The translations under genes and the position numbers were made by a program. DNA of 40,259 nucleotides from Thermoleophilaceae bacterium (GTDB lineage Bacteria > Actinomycetota > Thermoleophilia > Solirubrobacterales > Thermoleophilaceae), in contig JAICJV010000020.1 in assembly GCA_025928265.1 (NCBI GenBank), forward strand, positions 1 to 40,259, given 5' to 3'. The notes beneath the pieces were generated by a model, which was not told the DNA's origin, made no database searches, and saw only the letters and a list, made by a program, of their open reading frames with translations. Position 1 is the first letter of the stretch. Each line of letters begins with the position of its first letter. Shown in pieces: positions 7,006-15,065 of the stretch.

Positions 7006-8489
7006 GCCGCGAGCGGCATGGCCGACTCGCGCGACTCGGCGTTGAAGAACCGCATGGCCTCGTCGGTCACGTCGCCCTCGCGCAGGTAGCGCGCGTCCTT
7101 GTAGTAGTTCTGGGCGAGGAACCACGGCGCGTGTTCACCCTGCTTCGGCAGCCGGTCCAGCGCGCGCAGCACGTAGCCCGCCTGGAAGTCGAGCAGTGGA
7201 CGGGTCGCCATCTCGGGGTCGCGGACCTCGGGCACGGCGGCGTCCGCCCCGGTGACGTCCGTGTGCTCGATCAGCCGGCAGAAGTACTCGCACACGAGGT
7301 CGACCTTCAGCGTCCACGACGCGTTGGTGTAACCGATCGCGTACGCGAAGTTCGGCACCCCGCTGAGCATCATCCCCTTGTAGGCAACCCGCTCGGGCAC
7401 GTCGACCGCGGCACCGTCGACGCGGAAGTCGAGCTCGCCCAGCGCCTTCAGGTTGAGCCCCGTGGCCGTCACGATGATGTCAGCCTCGAGCTCCTGCCCG
7501 CTCTCCAGCAGCAGCCCACGCTCGGTGAACGTCTTGATGCGATCGGTGACCATCGAGGCGCTGCCGTTGCGAAGCGCGCGGTAGAGGTCGCCGTTCGGCA
7601 CCACGCAGACGCGCTGGTCCCACGGGTTGTAGCGCGGCTTGAAGTGGACGTCGACGTCGCATGCGCCCTGCAGCATCTTCTTGTTCACCGACCGGATGAC
7701 GGCACGCATCGCGCGCGGGAAGCGCTGCGACAGCACGTAGAAGGCGCGCATGCGGATGATGTTCTTGCGACGGGTCAGGTCGTACGCGCGCTGGTCACCC
7801 AGCCACTTGCGCAGGCGGTCGTTCACGACGTCGTGGGAGGGCAGCGGCATGATGTAGCTCGGCGACCGCTGGAGCATCGTCACGTGCGCGGCCTTGTCGG
7901 TCATCGCCGGCACCAGCGTCACGGCCGTGGCGCCGCTGCCGATGACCACCACGCGCTTGCCGCTGTAGTCGAGGTCCTCCGGCCAATGCTGCGGGTGGAC
8001 CACCGGGCCGCCGAAGCGATCGACGCCCTCGAACTTCGGCGTGTAGCCCTGGTCGTAGTTGTAGTAGCCGGTCGCTCCGAACAGCCACTGTGCGGTCATC
8101 TCGACCCGCTCGCCGGTGTCGGTGCGCTCGGCCTCGACGGTCCAGCGCGCGTCGGCGCTCGACCATTCGGCGCGCACGACCCTGTGGCCGAAGCGGATGT
8201 GACGGACGATGTCGCGCTCCTCGGCGGTCTCGCGGATGTAGTCGCGGATCGCCGGGCCGTCGGCGAGCGCCTGGTGCGAGTTCCACGGCTTGAAGGCGTA
8301 GCCGAACGTGTGGAGGTCGGAGTCCGAGCGAATGCCCGGATAGCGGAAGAGATCCCAGGTGCCGCCGATCGCGTCGCGCGCTTCGAGGATGGCGTAGGTC
8401 TTGCCCGGCAGCTTGTCGTGGAGATGCGACGCCGCGCCGATCCCGGAGACGCCGGCGCCCACGATCAGGACGTCGAAGTGATCGCTCAT
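7002..8489 (-). CDS. Flavin-containing monooxygenase, Baeyer-Villiger type (EthA/MymA-like)
   Basis: FAD- and NADPH-dependent monooxygenase of 495 residues. The FAD-binding loop GAGVSGIG (11-18) is followed by GGTWDLFRYPGIRSDSD (42-58), characteristic of EthA/MymA-like enzymes. The Baeyer-Villiger fingerprint F-x-G-x3-H-x3-W-P is present as FGGPVVHPQHWP (159-170). The NADPH loop is GSGATA (184-189), and ATGLN near residue 347 is the second FAD contact. Such enzymes insert oxygen into ketones or oxidise sulfur or long-chain substrates. The gene begins an operon with the SDR and is divergent from a PucR-type regulator, an arrangement similar to the mycobacterial mymA locus although the regulator family differs. 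The natural substrate is unknown. Confidence 0.92.
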   Translation of the reverse strand: MSDHFDVLIVGAGVSGIGAASHLHDKLPGKTYAILEARDAIGGTWDLFRYPGIRSDSDLHTFGYAFKPWNSHQALADGPAIRDYIRETAEERDIVRHIRFGHRVVRAEWSSADARWTVEAERTDTGERVEMTAQWLFGATGYYNYDQGYTPKFEGVDRFGGPVVHPQHWPEDLDYSGKRVVVIGSGATAVTLVPAMTDKAAHVTMLQRSPSYIMPLPSHDVVNDRLRKWLGDQRAYDLTRRKNIIRMRAFYVLSQRFPRAMRAVIRSVNKKMLQGACDVDVHFKPRYNPWDQRVCVVPNGDLYRALRNGSASMVTDRIKTFTERGLLLESGQELEADIIVTATGLNLKALGELDFRVDGAAVDVPERVAYKGMMLSGVPNFAYAIGYTNASWTLKVDLVCEYFCRLIEHTDVTGADAAVPEVRDPEMATRPLLDFQAGYVLRALDRLPKQGEHAPWFLAQNYYKDARYLREGDVTDEAMRFFNAESRESAMPLAA

Positions 8490-8530
8490 GTCAGAGATGG
8501 TGCCCCTCGCGCGTTACTTCGTCCCAGACG

Positions 8531-8540
8531 TTGTGCACAA
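8531..8540. promoter_or_regulatory. Perfect palindrome TTGTGCACAA between divergent genes
   Basis: The 10-bp palindrome sits in the short space between the monooxygenase start and the regulator. It extends to 16 bp with one mismatched pair (ACG on the left, TGT on the right). With the nearby TGTGC/GCACA pair it is a candidate operator for the divergent regulator. Confidence 0.45.
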
Positions 8541-9781
8541 TGTTAGTGCTTGTGAGTGTGCAGTTCGCACATACATGGGAGCCTCCCTCGCCGCGCGTGG
8601 CCGAGCTGATCCGGACGGGCGCGTCGCTGATGCTCGCGGCGGGCGAGGACGCCTTCGACGAGGTGGACAAGGCCGTGTTCGCAGCGGCACCGAATCCGAT
8701 GGCCGACGACCCGGTGCTCGCCGCCGCAGTCCGGCGCCAGAACCGCACGAACCTCATCCGCTGGGTCGAGGCGAACGTGCGCGACCCAGGAGCGCCCGTG
8801 CCCGCCGATCCCGGCCCGGAGGCACTCGCGACCGCGCGCGACATGGTGCGGCGCGGGCTCGACGCCGAGGCGTTGCAGGGCTACCGCGTGGGCCAGAACG
8901 TGGCGTGGCAGCGCTGGATGGCACTCGCGTTCGAGCTCACGCAGGATCCGGGCGAGCTGCGCGAACTGCTCGATGTCTCCGCGCGCTCGATCTTCGCCTA
9001 CGTCGACGACGTGATCGCCCGCCTGGCCGAGCAGATCGAGCGCGAGCGCGACCAGCTCACGCACGGGACGCATGCCCAGCGGCTCGAGGTCGTCTCGCTG
9101 ATCATCGAGGGCGCGCCGATCGACGCGCGGCGCGCGTCGGCACGGCTCCAGTACGAGCTCGAGCGATCGCACACCGCGGCGATCGCATGGACCGATCATC
9201 CGGAGCTCGACCCGGGCGCGCTCGAACGCGCGGCCGCAGCAGTCGGGCGCGCAGCGATGACACGGCCGCTGACGGTGCTGGCAAGCGCCTCGGCGCTGTG
9301 GATCTGGGTGGCCGGGAGCGCCGGACCCGACGCGGGCGCGCTCGACGCCGCGCTGGCGACACTGCCCGACGTGCGCGTCGCGCTCGGCCCGACCGCGCGC
9401 GGCGTCGAGGGTTTTCGCCGCAGCCACGTGGACGCCCTGGCCACGCAGCGGCTCATGGCTCGCTCACCGCAGCCCCGGCTCGCTCGCTACGAGGACGTCC
9501 AGGTGGTGGCGCTGGCGACGGCCGACGAGGAGCGCGCGCAGGAGTTCGTCACGCGCACGCTCGGCGAGCTGGCGAGCGCGCCAGAGGAGCTGCGCGAGAC
9601 GCTGCGCATCTACCTGCGCGAGGGATCGAACGCGGCGCGCGCGGCACGCGTCCTGTTCACGCATCGCAACACGGTGCTCAAGCGGCTCGAACGCGCGCAG
9701 CGCCTGCTGCCCCGGGCGCTCGACGGGCGCGTGTTGCCGGTGGCTCTGGCGCTCGACATCGTGCATTGGCGCGACGCCTGA
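8540..9781 (+). CDS. PucR/CdaR-type transcriptional regulator
   Basis: Transcriptional regulator of about 413 residues. The N-terminal all-helical region begins PSPRVAELIRTGASLM and carries the LRGY-like LQGYRVGQNVAW segment common in actinobacterial regulators of this type. The central region is the less conserved sensor or GGDEF-like part of the family. The C-terminus has the hallmark HTH_30: LRIYLREGSNAARAARVLFTHRNTVLKRLERAQ, ending in LALDIVHWRDA. The start is uncertain: ATG 8540 is shown, with GTG at 8552, 8558 or 8597 also in frame. A later start would place both palindromic sites upstream of the gene. It is divergent from the monooxygenase/SDR operon and probably controls it, which is inference from position. 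Confidence 0.85.
   Translation: MLVLVSVQFAHTWEPPSPRVAELIRTGASLMLAAGEDAFDEVDKAVFAAAPNPMADDPVLAAAVRRQNRTNLIRWVEANVRDPGAPVPADPGPEALATARDMVRRGLDAEALQGYRVGQNVAWQRWMALAFELTQDPGELRELLDVSARSIFAYVDDVIARLAEQIERERDQLTHGTHAQRLEVVSLIIEGAPIDARRASARLQYELERSHTAAIAWTDHPELDPGALERAAAAVGRAAMTRPLTVLASASALWIWVAGSAGPDAGALDAALATLPDVRVALGPTARGVEGFRRSHVDALATQRLMARSPQPRLARYEDVQVVALATADEERAQEFVTRTLGELASAPEELRETLRIYLREGSNAARAARVLFTHRNTVLKRLERAQRLLPRALDGRVLPVALALDIVHWRDA
8557..8571. promoter_or_regulatory. Inverted repeat TGTGC-N5-GCACA
   Basis: TGTGC at 8557-8561 and GCACA at 8567-8571 repeat the half-site of the palindrome 26 nt upstream. Depending on the regulator's true start it lies just upstream of, or inside, the first codons. 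A second operator for the same regulator is plausible. Confidence 0.35.
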
Positions 9782-9782
9782 C

Positions 9783-10274
9783 CTACAGCGCGGGCGGCCG
9801 CGGGCCGTGGCGAACGATCCCGAGCTCGCGCTCGACCGCGGCGATCCGGTCGGGGCTCACTCGGGGACCGTCGGCCGGCGGCGGCAGCCATGGCCACGCG
9901 GCCGGCTCTGCGAGCGCGCGAACGTAGTCCTCGATCCCGGCCGGAGTCGAGACGAACAGCACGCGCGCGCTGTCCGACTCGACCCGGAACGTGTGAGGCA
10001 TACCGGCGGGCGCGAACACCACCGAGCCGGAGCGGCAGGACTGCGCGTGGTCGCGCACCCAGTTCGCGCCGTCCGCCGCCTCCTCGGGATCCACGACCCA
10101 CGCGGTCAGCTCGCCCTCCACGATGTAGAACGTCTCGTCCTGCGGGTGTGAATGCAGCGGCGGAGCCGCGTCGTGCGGCAGCACGCCGTCCCACAGGCCG
10201 AAGCGCCCGCCGGTCTGCTCGCCGTCGAGCTTCATGCGCGCCAGCGTGCCGAGGAACCAGAGCGTTTCCGGCAT
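9783..10274 (-). CDS. Cupin-domain protein 1
   Basis: Single-domain cupin of 163 residues. The first metal motif is HSHPQDETFYIVEGEL (His-x-His...Glu...Gly) and the second is APAGMPHTFRV with the distal His, so all usual metal ligands are present. The family includes dioxygenases, isomerases and small-molecule sensors, and the sequence does not distinguish among them. A Pro/Trp-rich C-terminal tail (AAWPWLPPPADGPRVSPDRI) extends beyond the barrel and resembles quercetinase-like single cupins in actinobacteria. Its ATG follows the stop of the second cupin by 2 nt, so the two are cotranscribed. Its 3' end meets the PucR-type regulator tail to tail with a 1-nt gap. Confidence 0.85.
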   Translation of the reverse strand: MPETLWFLGTLARMKLDGEQTGGRFGLWDGVLPHDAAPPLHSHPQDETFYIVEGELTAWVVDPEEAADGANWVRDHAQSCRSGSVVFAPAGMPHTFRVESDSARVLFVSTPAGIEDYVRALAEPAAWPWLPPPADGPRVSPDRIAAVERELGIVRHGPRPPAL

Positions 10275-10276
10275 GG

Positions 10277-10669
10277 CTACACCGCGGTCGGGTCGGGTGC
10301 GCCGAGCCGGAACGACTCGGGACGCTCGTACGGGCGGCCGGGCACCGCGCCGAGCGCGAGCACCCGCGCGCCCTCGGGGCCGGGGTGGAGCTTGCGCGTG
10401 GCGCCGGCACCGACGCGGAGCATGCTGCCGGGGTCGAGCGTCAGCGTCTCGCCGTCGACGTCCATCTCAGCCGCACCGTGGAGGAGCACGTAGACCTCCT
10501 CCATGCCGTCATCGGCGTGGTCGTGCTCCGGGTAATGCTCGAACCCGCCCGGCAGTTCGAAGATCTGCATCCCGAACGACTCGACCCCGAGCTCGGCGCC
10601 CGCGCGCCTGACCGCACCGTGGAAGATCGACTCCATCTCGGTGATCGGCTTGAGCGTGTAATCCGCCAC
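10277..10669 (-). CDS. Cupin-domain protein 2
   Basis: Small cupin of 130 residues. The barrel motif EHDHADDGMEEVYVLLHGAAEM gives the first metal site, and PGSMLRVGAGATRKLHPG gives the second with a conserved His. The start is a GTG at 10669, fixed by a strong ribosome-binding site AAGGAGGC 5 nt upstream (10675-10682); longer readings on this strand run into the regulator's frame and are not real. It is the first of two adjacent cupin genes separated by only 2 nt, and it follows the large LuxR-type regulator by 68 bp. The two cupins could form a heteromeric enzyme or successive steps. No substrate is evident. Confidence 0.85.
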   Translation of the reverse strand: MADYTLKPITEMESIFHGAVRRAGAELGVESFGMQIFELPGGFEHYPEHDHADDGMEEVYVLLHGAAEMDVDGETLTLDPGSMLRVGAGATRKLHPGPEGARVLALGAVPGRPYERPESFRLGAPDPTAV

Positions 10670-10737
10670 GGCTGCCTCCTTGGTTGGACTGGAGGCAACG
10701 TATGTCCGCGCGCCGCCGCGCACATGGGCCGCGCGGC

Positions 10738-13338
10738 CTATTTTGGGTCGCCGACCAGCCCATCTTTGCCCAGCAGCCCGAGCGCGCGCGCCTGCTCGAC
10801 CGCGGTGAGGCGGTTGGGAGCACCGAGCTTTCCGAGGATCGCCGAGACGTGATGGGCGACCGTCCGCTCCGAGAGGTGCAGCTCGGCCGAGATCGAGGCG
10901 TTGGTGGCGCCGGTTGCGAGATGCTCGAGCACGTCCTGCTCGCGCCGCGTGAGGCCGGCGGCGTTGGCGAGCGTCGAGGCGCGCGGGCCGCGGACCGCGC
11001 GGCCACCTGCCGACGCACGCTCGCGCTGGAACGCGCGCGCCGCCCCACTCCCGCCGAGCCGGTGGAGAACAGCCTGCGCGGCCCGCGCGGCCGCGTCGTC
11101 GCCGGGCAGGGCCGCGAGCGCGGCCTCGTATGGCGCTTCGAGGTCCTGCCACGCGCGGATCGCCGCACGCCAGTCCCCCGCGAGCTCGAGTGCGATCGGT
11201 GCGGGCACCCGCCGCGGAGCGTCGTACTCGATGCCGTAGCGCGATGCCCACAGCGCCAGCTCCGCCGCGGGCCTGGCGAACCTCGGCGTGACCGGCGACC
11301 GCCGCGCCGCGTCGATCTGCTCGCGGGCGGCGTCGTGATCCCCCCGTAGCCAGGCGGCTTCGACGAGCAGCGCGCGCATGTTCGCGTGACGGGAGCCTTC
11401 CGGCACGGACTGGATCTCCTCCCACGCCCCGGCGAGCACCTGGTACGCCCCGGCGTCCCCGCGCCGGGCCGCGACGATCGCCTCGACGGCCCGCGCCCCC
11501 GGCACCTCGGCGTGCCACTTCGTCTGACTCTGGCTCGCCGCCTCGAGCGCCTCGTCCCAGCGGCCGCGATCGAGCAGGCTGCGCCCGATGTAGTTCATCA
11601 TCGCGAGCCGGGGAATCGGCGTCCCGTATTCCTCGAGGAATGCGATCGCCTCACGGCCGACTTCGTCGACCAGCGCGTGACTGCGCAGCGTCGCCGCGAT
11701 GAACAGGAGGTTGATGTAGGTCCGCACGGTCTGGATCGTCAGCCGGGCGGCGCGTGTGGCGTCGAGGGCGCCGCGCAGGATGTCGAGGGCCTCCGGCTCC
11801 CCGAGATGCCCGCGCGCGAGGCCGATGCTGATCGTGATGTCCATGTGCAACTCGTCGAGGCCGGCGTCGCCCGCGATCTCGAGCGCGTGGGCACCGACCT
11901 CGATCGCGCGCAACGGGTCGAACGCCGTCGCCTCCATGCGGACGTCGGTGGCGAGAGCGCGCAGGTACGGCTCGCCGCCGAGCGGCTCGAGCTCCGCGAT
12001 CGCCCGTTCCGCTGCTCGCTTCGCCCCCTCGAGCCGGTCCGCCGACCACAGCGCCCACGCCAGCCGGATGAGCGCGCGGCCGCGTCCCGGTGTGTCGCCC
12101 AGCTCGTCCGCGAGGGCCGCCGCGCGCTCCGCGTAGTCCACCGCGATCTCCAGATCGCTGCTCGCGAAGTTCGCGGTGCGGGAGCACGTGAGCAACAGCT
12201 CGAAGCGCTCGGGCGACGGCTTCTGCTCCCCCAGGCGCAGCGCCCGGTCCGCCTGTAGCCACACCTCGTGGAGCGCGCCCACGCGGTCGGCGTCCGCGGC
12301 CGCGTCGGCGGCGTAGCGCGCGGCCTCCTCGGGGAGGCCGCCCAGTTCGGCGTGGTGGGCCAGCCGCGCGTTGTCGCCCGCCCCGGGCTGCTGAGCCAGC
12401 GCCGCGAGCACGCGCCTGTGCAGCTCGGCGCGACGGCCCGGCGGGATAGACGTCTCGATCGCCTCACGGATCAGCTCGTGGCGGAAGCCGAGCACCGTGC
12501 CGTCCGCGATCAGCACGCCGTGCGCGAGCGCCTCGTCGACCGCCGCGGAACTGCCGGGAAGCAGCATGTCGAGCAGCCCGGCCGGGAATCGCCGGCCGAG
12601 GACGGCAGCGCTCTCGACGGCCGTGCGCGCCGATTCGCTCAGCCGCCCGGCGCGGGCGAGCGCCGCCTCGCGAACCGTCGCCGGCAACCGGTTCCCCGTC
12701 GCGATTGCCTCGACCACGAGGAACGGGTTGCCGCCGGTCAGCCGCACGAGTTCCCTCGCATCTTGCTGCGGCGCCGCGAGCTCGCGAACTGCCGCTTCCG
12801 ACAGCGGCCGGAGCTCGAGCCGCGTGACCGCCGTCCGCGTGGCCAGATCGCCCAGCAGGAGACCGAGCTGCGGATTGGCGCTGACCTCGTCGTCGCGGTA
12901 GGTCACCAGCAGCGCCACGCCGCTGTCCCCGATCCTCCGCGTGAGCAGACGGAGAAGATCGAACGTCATCGGGTCCGCCCAGTGGACATCCTCGACGACT
13001 GCGACCGCGGGCGCGCGGGCCGCCAGCGAGCGCAGGAGGGCGCGCGCCAGCACGAGCCGATCGTCGCTGCGCAGCTCGTTCAGATCGCCGCCCCCGGCGA
13101 GCTCCGACAGCTCCCGCAACGGCGCCAGCGGCACGGGAACCGACAGCGGCTCGCACGCTCCGACCAGGAACGCGACGGACTCACCGCCCACGCGCTCGCG
13201 CAGGGCGTTCACCAGCGATGTCTTTCCGGACCCTGCCTCGCCCGCCACGAGCGTGACGGATCCCCGGCCCGACACCGCGGCATCGACAAGTCCGGCGAGC
13301 GCGGCGAGCTCCGCCTCCCGCTCGAGCAGCCGGTCCAT
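10738..13338 (-). CDS. Large ATP-binding LuxR-family regulator (LAL/MalT-like)
   Basis: Transcriptional regulator of 866 residues with the LAL architecture. An N-terminal AAA/STAND ATPase has Walker A GEAGSGKTS (33-41) and Walker B VAVVEDVHWAD (112-122). A long helical, TPR-like middle region (about 350-780) is rich in alanine, leucine and arginine. The C-terminal LuxR helix-turn-helix (about 800-860) includes LTRREQDVLEHLATGATNASISAELHLS then ERTVAHHV. The ATG at 13338 is chosen because MDRLLEREAELAAL is the typical first helix, and a TACGAT box ends 6 nt upstream, consistent with a leaderless mRNA. It is divergent from the aminotransferase gene and upstream of the two cupins. The ligand sensed by the middle region is unknown. 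Confidence 0.93.
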   Translation of the reverse strand: MDRLLEREAELAALAGLVDAAVSGRGSVTLVAGEAGSGKTSLVNALRERVGGESVAFLVGACEPLSVPVPLAPLRELSELAGGGDLNELRSDDRLVLARALLRSLAARAPAVAVVEDVHWADPMTFDLLRLLTRRIGDSGVALLVTYRDDEVSANPQLGLLLGDLATRTAVTRLELRPLSEAAVRELAAPQQDARELVRLTGGNPFLVVEAIATGNRLPATVREAALARAGRLSESARTAVESAAVLGRRFPAGLLDMLLPGSSAAVDEALAHGVLIADGTVLGFRHELIREAIETSIPPGRRAELHRRVLAALAQQPGAGDNARLAHHAELGGLPEEAARYAADAAADADRVGALHEVWLQADRALRLGEQKPSPERFELLLTCSRTANFASSDLEIAVDYAERAAALADELGDTPGRGRALIRLAWALWSADRLEGAKRAAERAIAELEPLGGEPYLRALATDVRMEATAFDPLRAIEVGAHALEIAGDAGLDELHMDITISIGLARGHLGEPEALDILRGALDATRAARLTIQTVRTYINLLFIAATLRSHALVDEVGREAIAFLEEYGTPIPRLAMMNYIGRSLLDRGRWDEALEAASQSQTKWHAEVPGARAVEAIVAARRGDAGAYQVLAGAWEEIQSVPEGSRHANMRALLVEAAWLRGDHDAAREQIDAARRSPVTPRFARPAAELALWASRYGIEYDAPRRVPAPIALELAGDWRAAIRAWQDLEAPYEAALAALPGDDAAARAAQAVLHRLGGSGAARAFQRERASAGGRAVRGPRASTLANAAGLTRREQDVLEHLATGATNASISAELHLSERTVAHHVSAILGKLGAPNRLTAVEQARALGLLGKDGLVGDPK

Positions 13339-13344
13339 GTCGCG

Positions 13345-13350
13345 ATCGTA
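13345..13350 (-). promoter_or_regulatory. Candidate leaderless -10 box (TACGAT) of the LuxR-type gene
   Basis: On the minus strand TACGAT ends 6 nt before the ATG at 13338. A TANNNT box at this distance is the usual layout of leaderless actinobacterial transcripts. Confidence 0.45.
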
Positions 13351-13380
13351 ACGCCGGGCCTGACGCCCCCGCCCCGACAA

Positions 13381-13386
13381 TAGGGT
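13381..13386 (+). promoter_or_regulatory. Candidate leaderless -10 box (TAGGGT) of the aminotransferase operon
   Basis: TAGGGT lies exactly 7 nt upstream of the ATG at 13394, with no ribosome-binding site between. CTGACG 15 nt further upstream may act as a weak -35. It shares a 55-bp divergent spacer with the LuxR-type promoter. Confidence 0.5.
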
Positions 13387-13393
13387 TCGATCG

Positions 13394-14332
13394 ATGACCC
13401 ACGGCACCCACGACTTCCACGACGACCCGCGCAACGAGCGCACCCTGATCTGGGTGAACGGCGAGCTCGTGCCGCGCGACCGGGCCGTGGTGTCGGTCTT
13501 CGACGCGGGCTTCGTGCTCGGCGACGGCGTCTGGGAGGGACTGCGAGTCAGCGGCGGCCACCCCGCGTTTCTCGAGCGCCATCTCGATCGCCTGTTCGAG
13601 GGCGCGAAGGCGATCATGCTCGACATCGGCCGCACGCGCGGCGAGCTGACCGACGCGATCTACGAAACGCTGCGCGCCAACGAGATGACCGGCGGCGTCC
13701 ACGTGCGGCTGATGGTCACGCGTGGCGTGAAGCGCACGCCGTATCAGGACCCGCGGGTCACGATCGGGCCCGCCACCGTCGTGATCATCGCCGAGCACAA
13801 GGAGCCGCTGCCGGCGACCGTGACCGACGGCATCACGCTCTTCACCACGCACGTGCGCCGCGCGGCGCCGGACACGCTGGACCCCAGGCTCAACTCGCAC
13901 TCGAAGCTGAACGACATCACCGCCTGCATCCAGGCCTACACGGCCGGCGCCGACGAGGCGCTCATGCTCGACCCGCACGGCTTCGTGGCCACGTGCAACT
14001 CCACGCACTTCTTCATCGTCGCCGGCACCGCGGAGGCGCCCGAGGTGCTGACCTCCGACGGTCGCTACTGCCTCGCCGGGATAACGCGCGCCAACGTGCT
14101 GGAGATCTGCCACGCCAACGCCATCCCGGCGCGCGAGACGGCCTTCAGCCTGACCGACGTCTACTCGGCGCGCGAGGCATTCGTGACCGGGACGTTCGCC
14201 GGAGTGGTGCCGGTGCGCTCGGTGGACGGGCGCACGATCGGCGAGGGGCGCCGCGGGCCGGTGGTCGAGCGTATCCAGGCGCTCTACCGCGAGCTCGTCG
14301 GCGCCGACGTGGCCGCGCGCGCCGCGCCATGA
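13394..14332 (+). CDS. Class-IV aminotransferase-like protein (BCAT/DAAT fold)
   Basis: PLP-dependent fold-type IV protein of 312 residues, related to branched-chain and D-amino-acid aminotransferases. VNGELVPRDRAVVSVFDAGF is the conserved N-terminal domain start and G-D-G-V-W-E-G-L the usual dimer motif. The PLP lysine is K171 in SHSKLNDI, and the distal phosphate loop is GITRANVLE. Unusually, the segment that normally reads like V-x-E-G-x-x-x-N and carries the PLP N1-contacting glutamate is VATCNSTHFF (198-207), so the glutamate and asparagine are replaced. The subfamily may therefore catalyse a lyase or racemase-like reaction rather than transamination. It is followed, with an ATGA overlap, by a sulfotransferase-like gene. 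Confidence 0.88.
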   Translation: MTHGTHDFHDDPRNERTLIWVNGELVPRDRAVVSVFDAGFVLGDGVWEGLRVSGGHPAFLERHLDRLFEGAKAIMLDIGRTRGELTDAIYETLRANEMTGGVHVRLMVTRGVKRTPYQDPRVTIGPATVVIIAEHKEPLPATVTDGITLFTTHVRRAAPDTLDPRLNSHSKLNDITACIQAYTAGADEALMLDPHGFVATCNSTHFFIVAGTAEAPEVLTSDGRYCLAGITRANVLEICHANAIPARETAFSLTDVYSAREAFVTGTFAGVVPVRSVDGRTIGEGRRGPVVERIQALYRELVGADVAARAAP

Positions 14333-15060
14333 GCGCCGCCGTCCGCGTCGCGATGTGGTCGGGCCCGCGGAACATCTCGACGGCGATGATGCGCGCGTTC
14401 GAGAACCGTCCCGACACGGTCGTGGCCGACGAGCCGCTGTATGCGGCCTACCTCGACCGCACGGGACTCGACCACCCGGTTCGCGAGGAGGTGATCGCGT
14501 CGCAGCCCACCGACCTCGCCGCCGCCGTCGCCGAGCTGTATGCGCCGCTCCCGCCGGGAAGACGCGTGCACTACGCGAAGCACATGGCGCACCACGTCTC
14601 GCACGAGATGGACCTGGGCTGGACGCTGCCGTTTCGCAACGTGCTGCTCATCCGCGACCCGGTCGAGGTCGTGGCGTCCTACGTTCGCGCGCGGGAGACC
14701 TGCGAGGCGGAGGACATCGGGATCCCCCAGCAGGGATGGCTGCTCGAGGTCTGGGACGAGCACGGACTCGACGTGCCGATCATCGACGCGGGCGAGTTCC
14801 TGCGCGCACCCGAGCCGCACCTGCGCCGGCTGTGCGACTGGCTCGGCATCGACTTCACCACGCGGATGCTGTCGTGGCCCGCCGGGCCGCGCGACTCCGA
14901 CGGCGTGTGGGCGCCGCACTGGTACACCGCGGTGTGGCAGTCCACCGGCTTCGAGCCGTGGCGCCCGCGCGAGGCGAACCTGTCCGACCACGATGCGGCG
15001 GTCGCCGAGGCGTGCCGCCCGGTCTACGAGTCGCTCTACGCGCGGCGGCTGCGCGTGTAG
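14329..15060 (+). CDS. Sulfotransferase-like P-loop protein
   Basis: A 243-residue protein of the PAPS-dependent sulfotransferase fold. WSGPRNISTAMMRAF (residues 10-24) fits the 5'-phosphosulfate-binding loop, and NVLLIRDPVEVVASY fits the 3'-phosphate-binding motif (Arg-Asp-Pro...Ser). The histidine-rich HYAKHMAHHVSHEM between them may supply catalytic or substrate residues. The start ATG at 14329 overlaps the aminotransferase-like stop, so the two are translated in step. Plants have branched-chain-aminotransferase-like proteins said to combine a P-loop part with a class-IV aminotransferase part; if so, the two enzymes here would act on a common substrate. That link is from memory and should be checked. 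The acceptor for sulfation is unknown. Confidence 0.82.
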   Translation: MSAAVRVAMWSGPRNISTAMMRAFENRPDTVVADEPLYAAYLDRTGLDHPVREEVIASQPTDLAAAVAELYAPLPPGRRVHYAKHMAHHVSHEMDLGWTLPFRNVLLIRDPVEVVASYVRARETCEAEDIGIPQQGWLLEVWDEHGLDVPIIDAGEFLRAPEPHLRRLCDWLGIDFTTRMLSWPAGPRDSDGVWAPHWYTAVWQSTGFEPWRPREANLSDHDAAVAEACRPVYESLYARRLRV

Positions 15061-15065
15061 ACGGA

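Noticed and set aside
7131-8546. Plus-strand frame opposite the monooxygenase
   Set aside because: Antisense to a gene with full FAD and NADPH motifs; translation has no family features.
10277-11518. Long version of cupin 2 extending into the LuxR-type gene
   Set aside because: A GTG at 10669 with an AAGGAGGC ribosome-binding site sets the start, and the upstream part is a shadow of the regulator.
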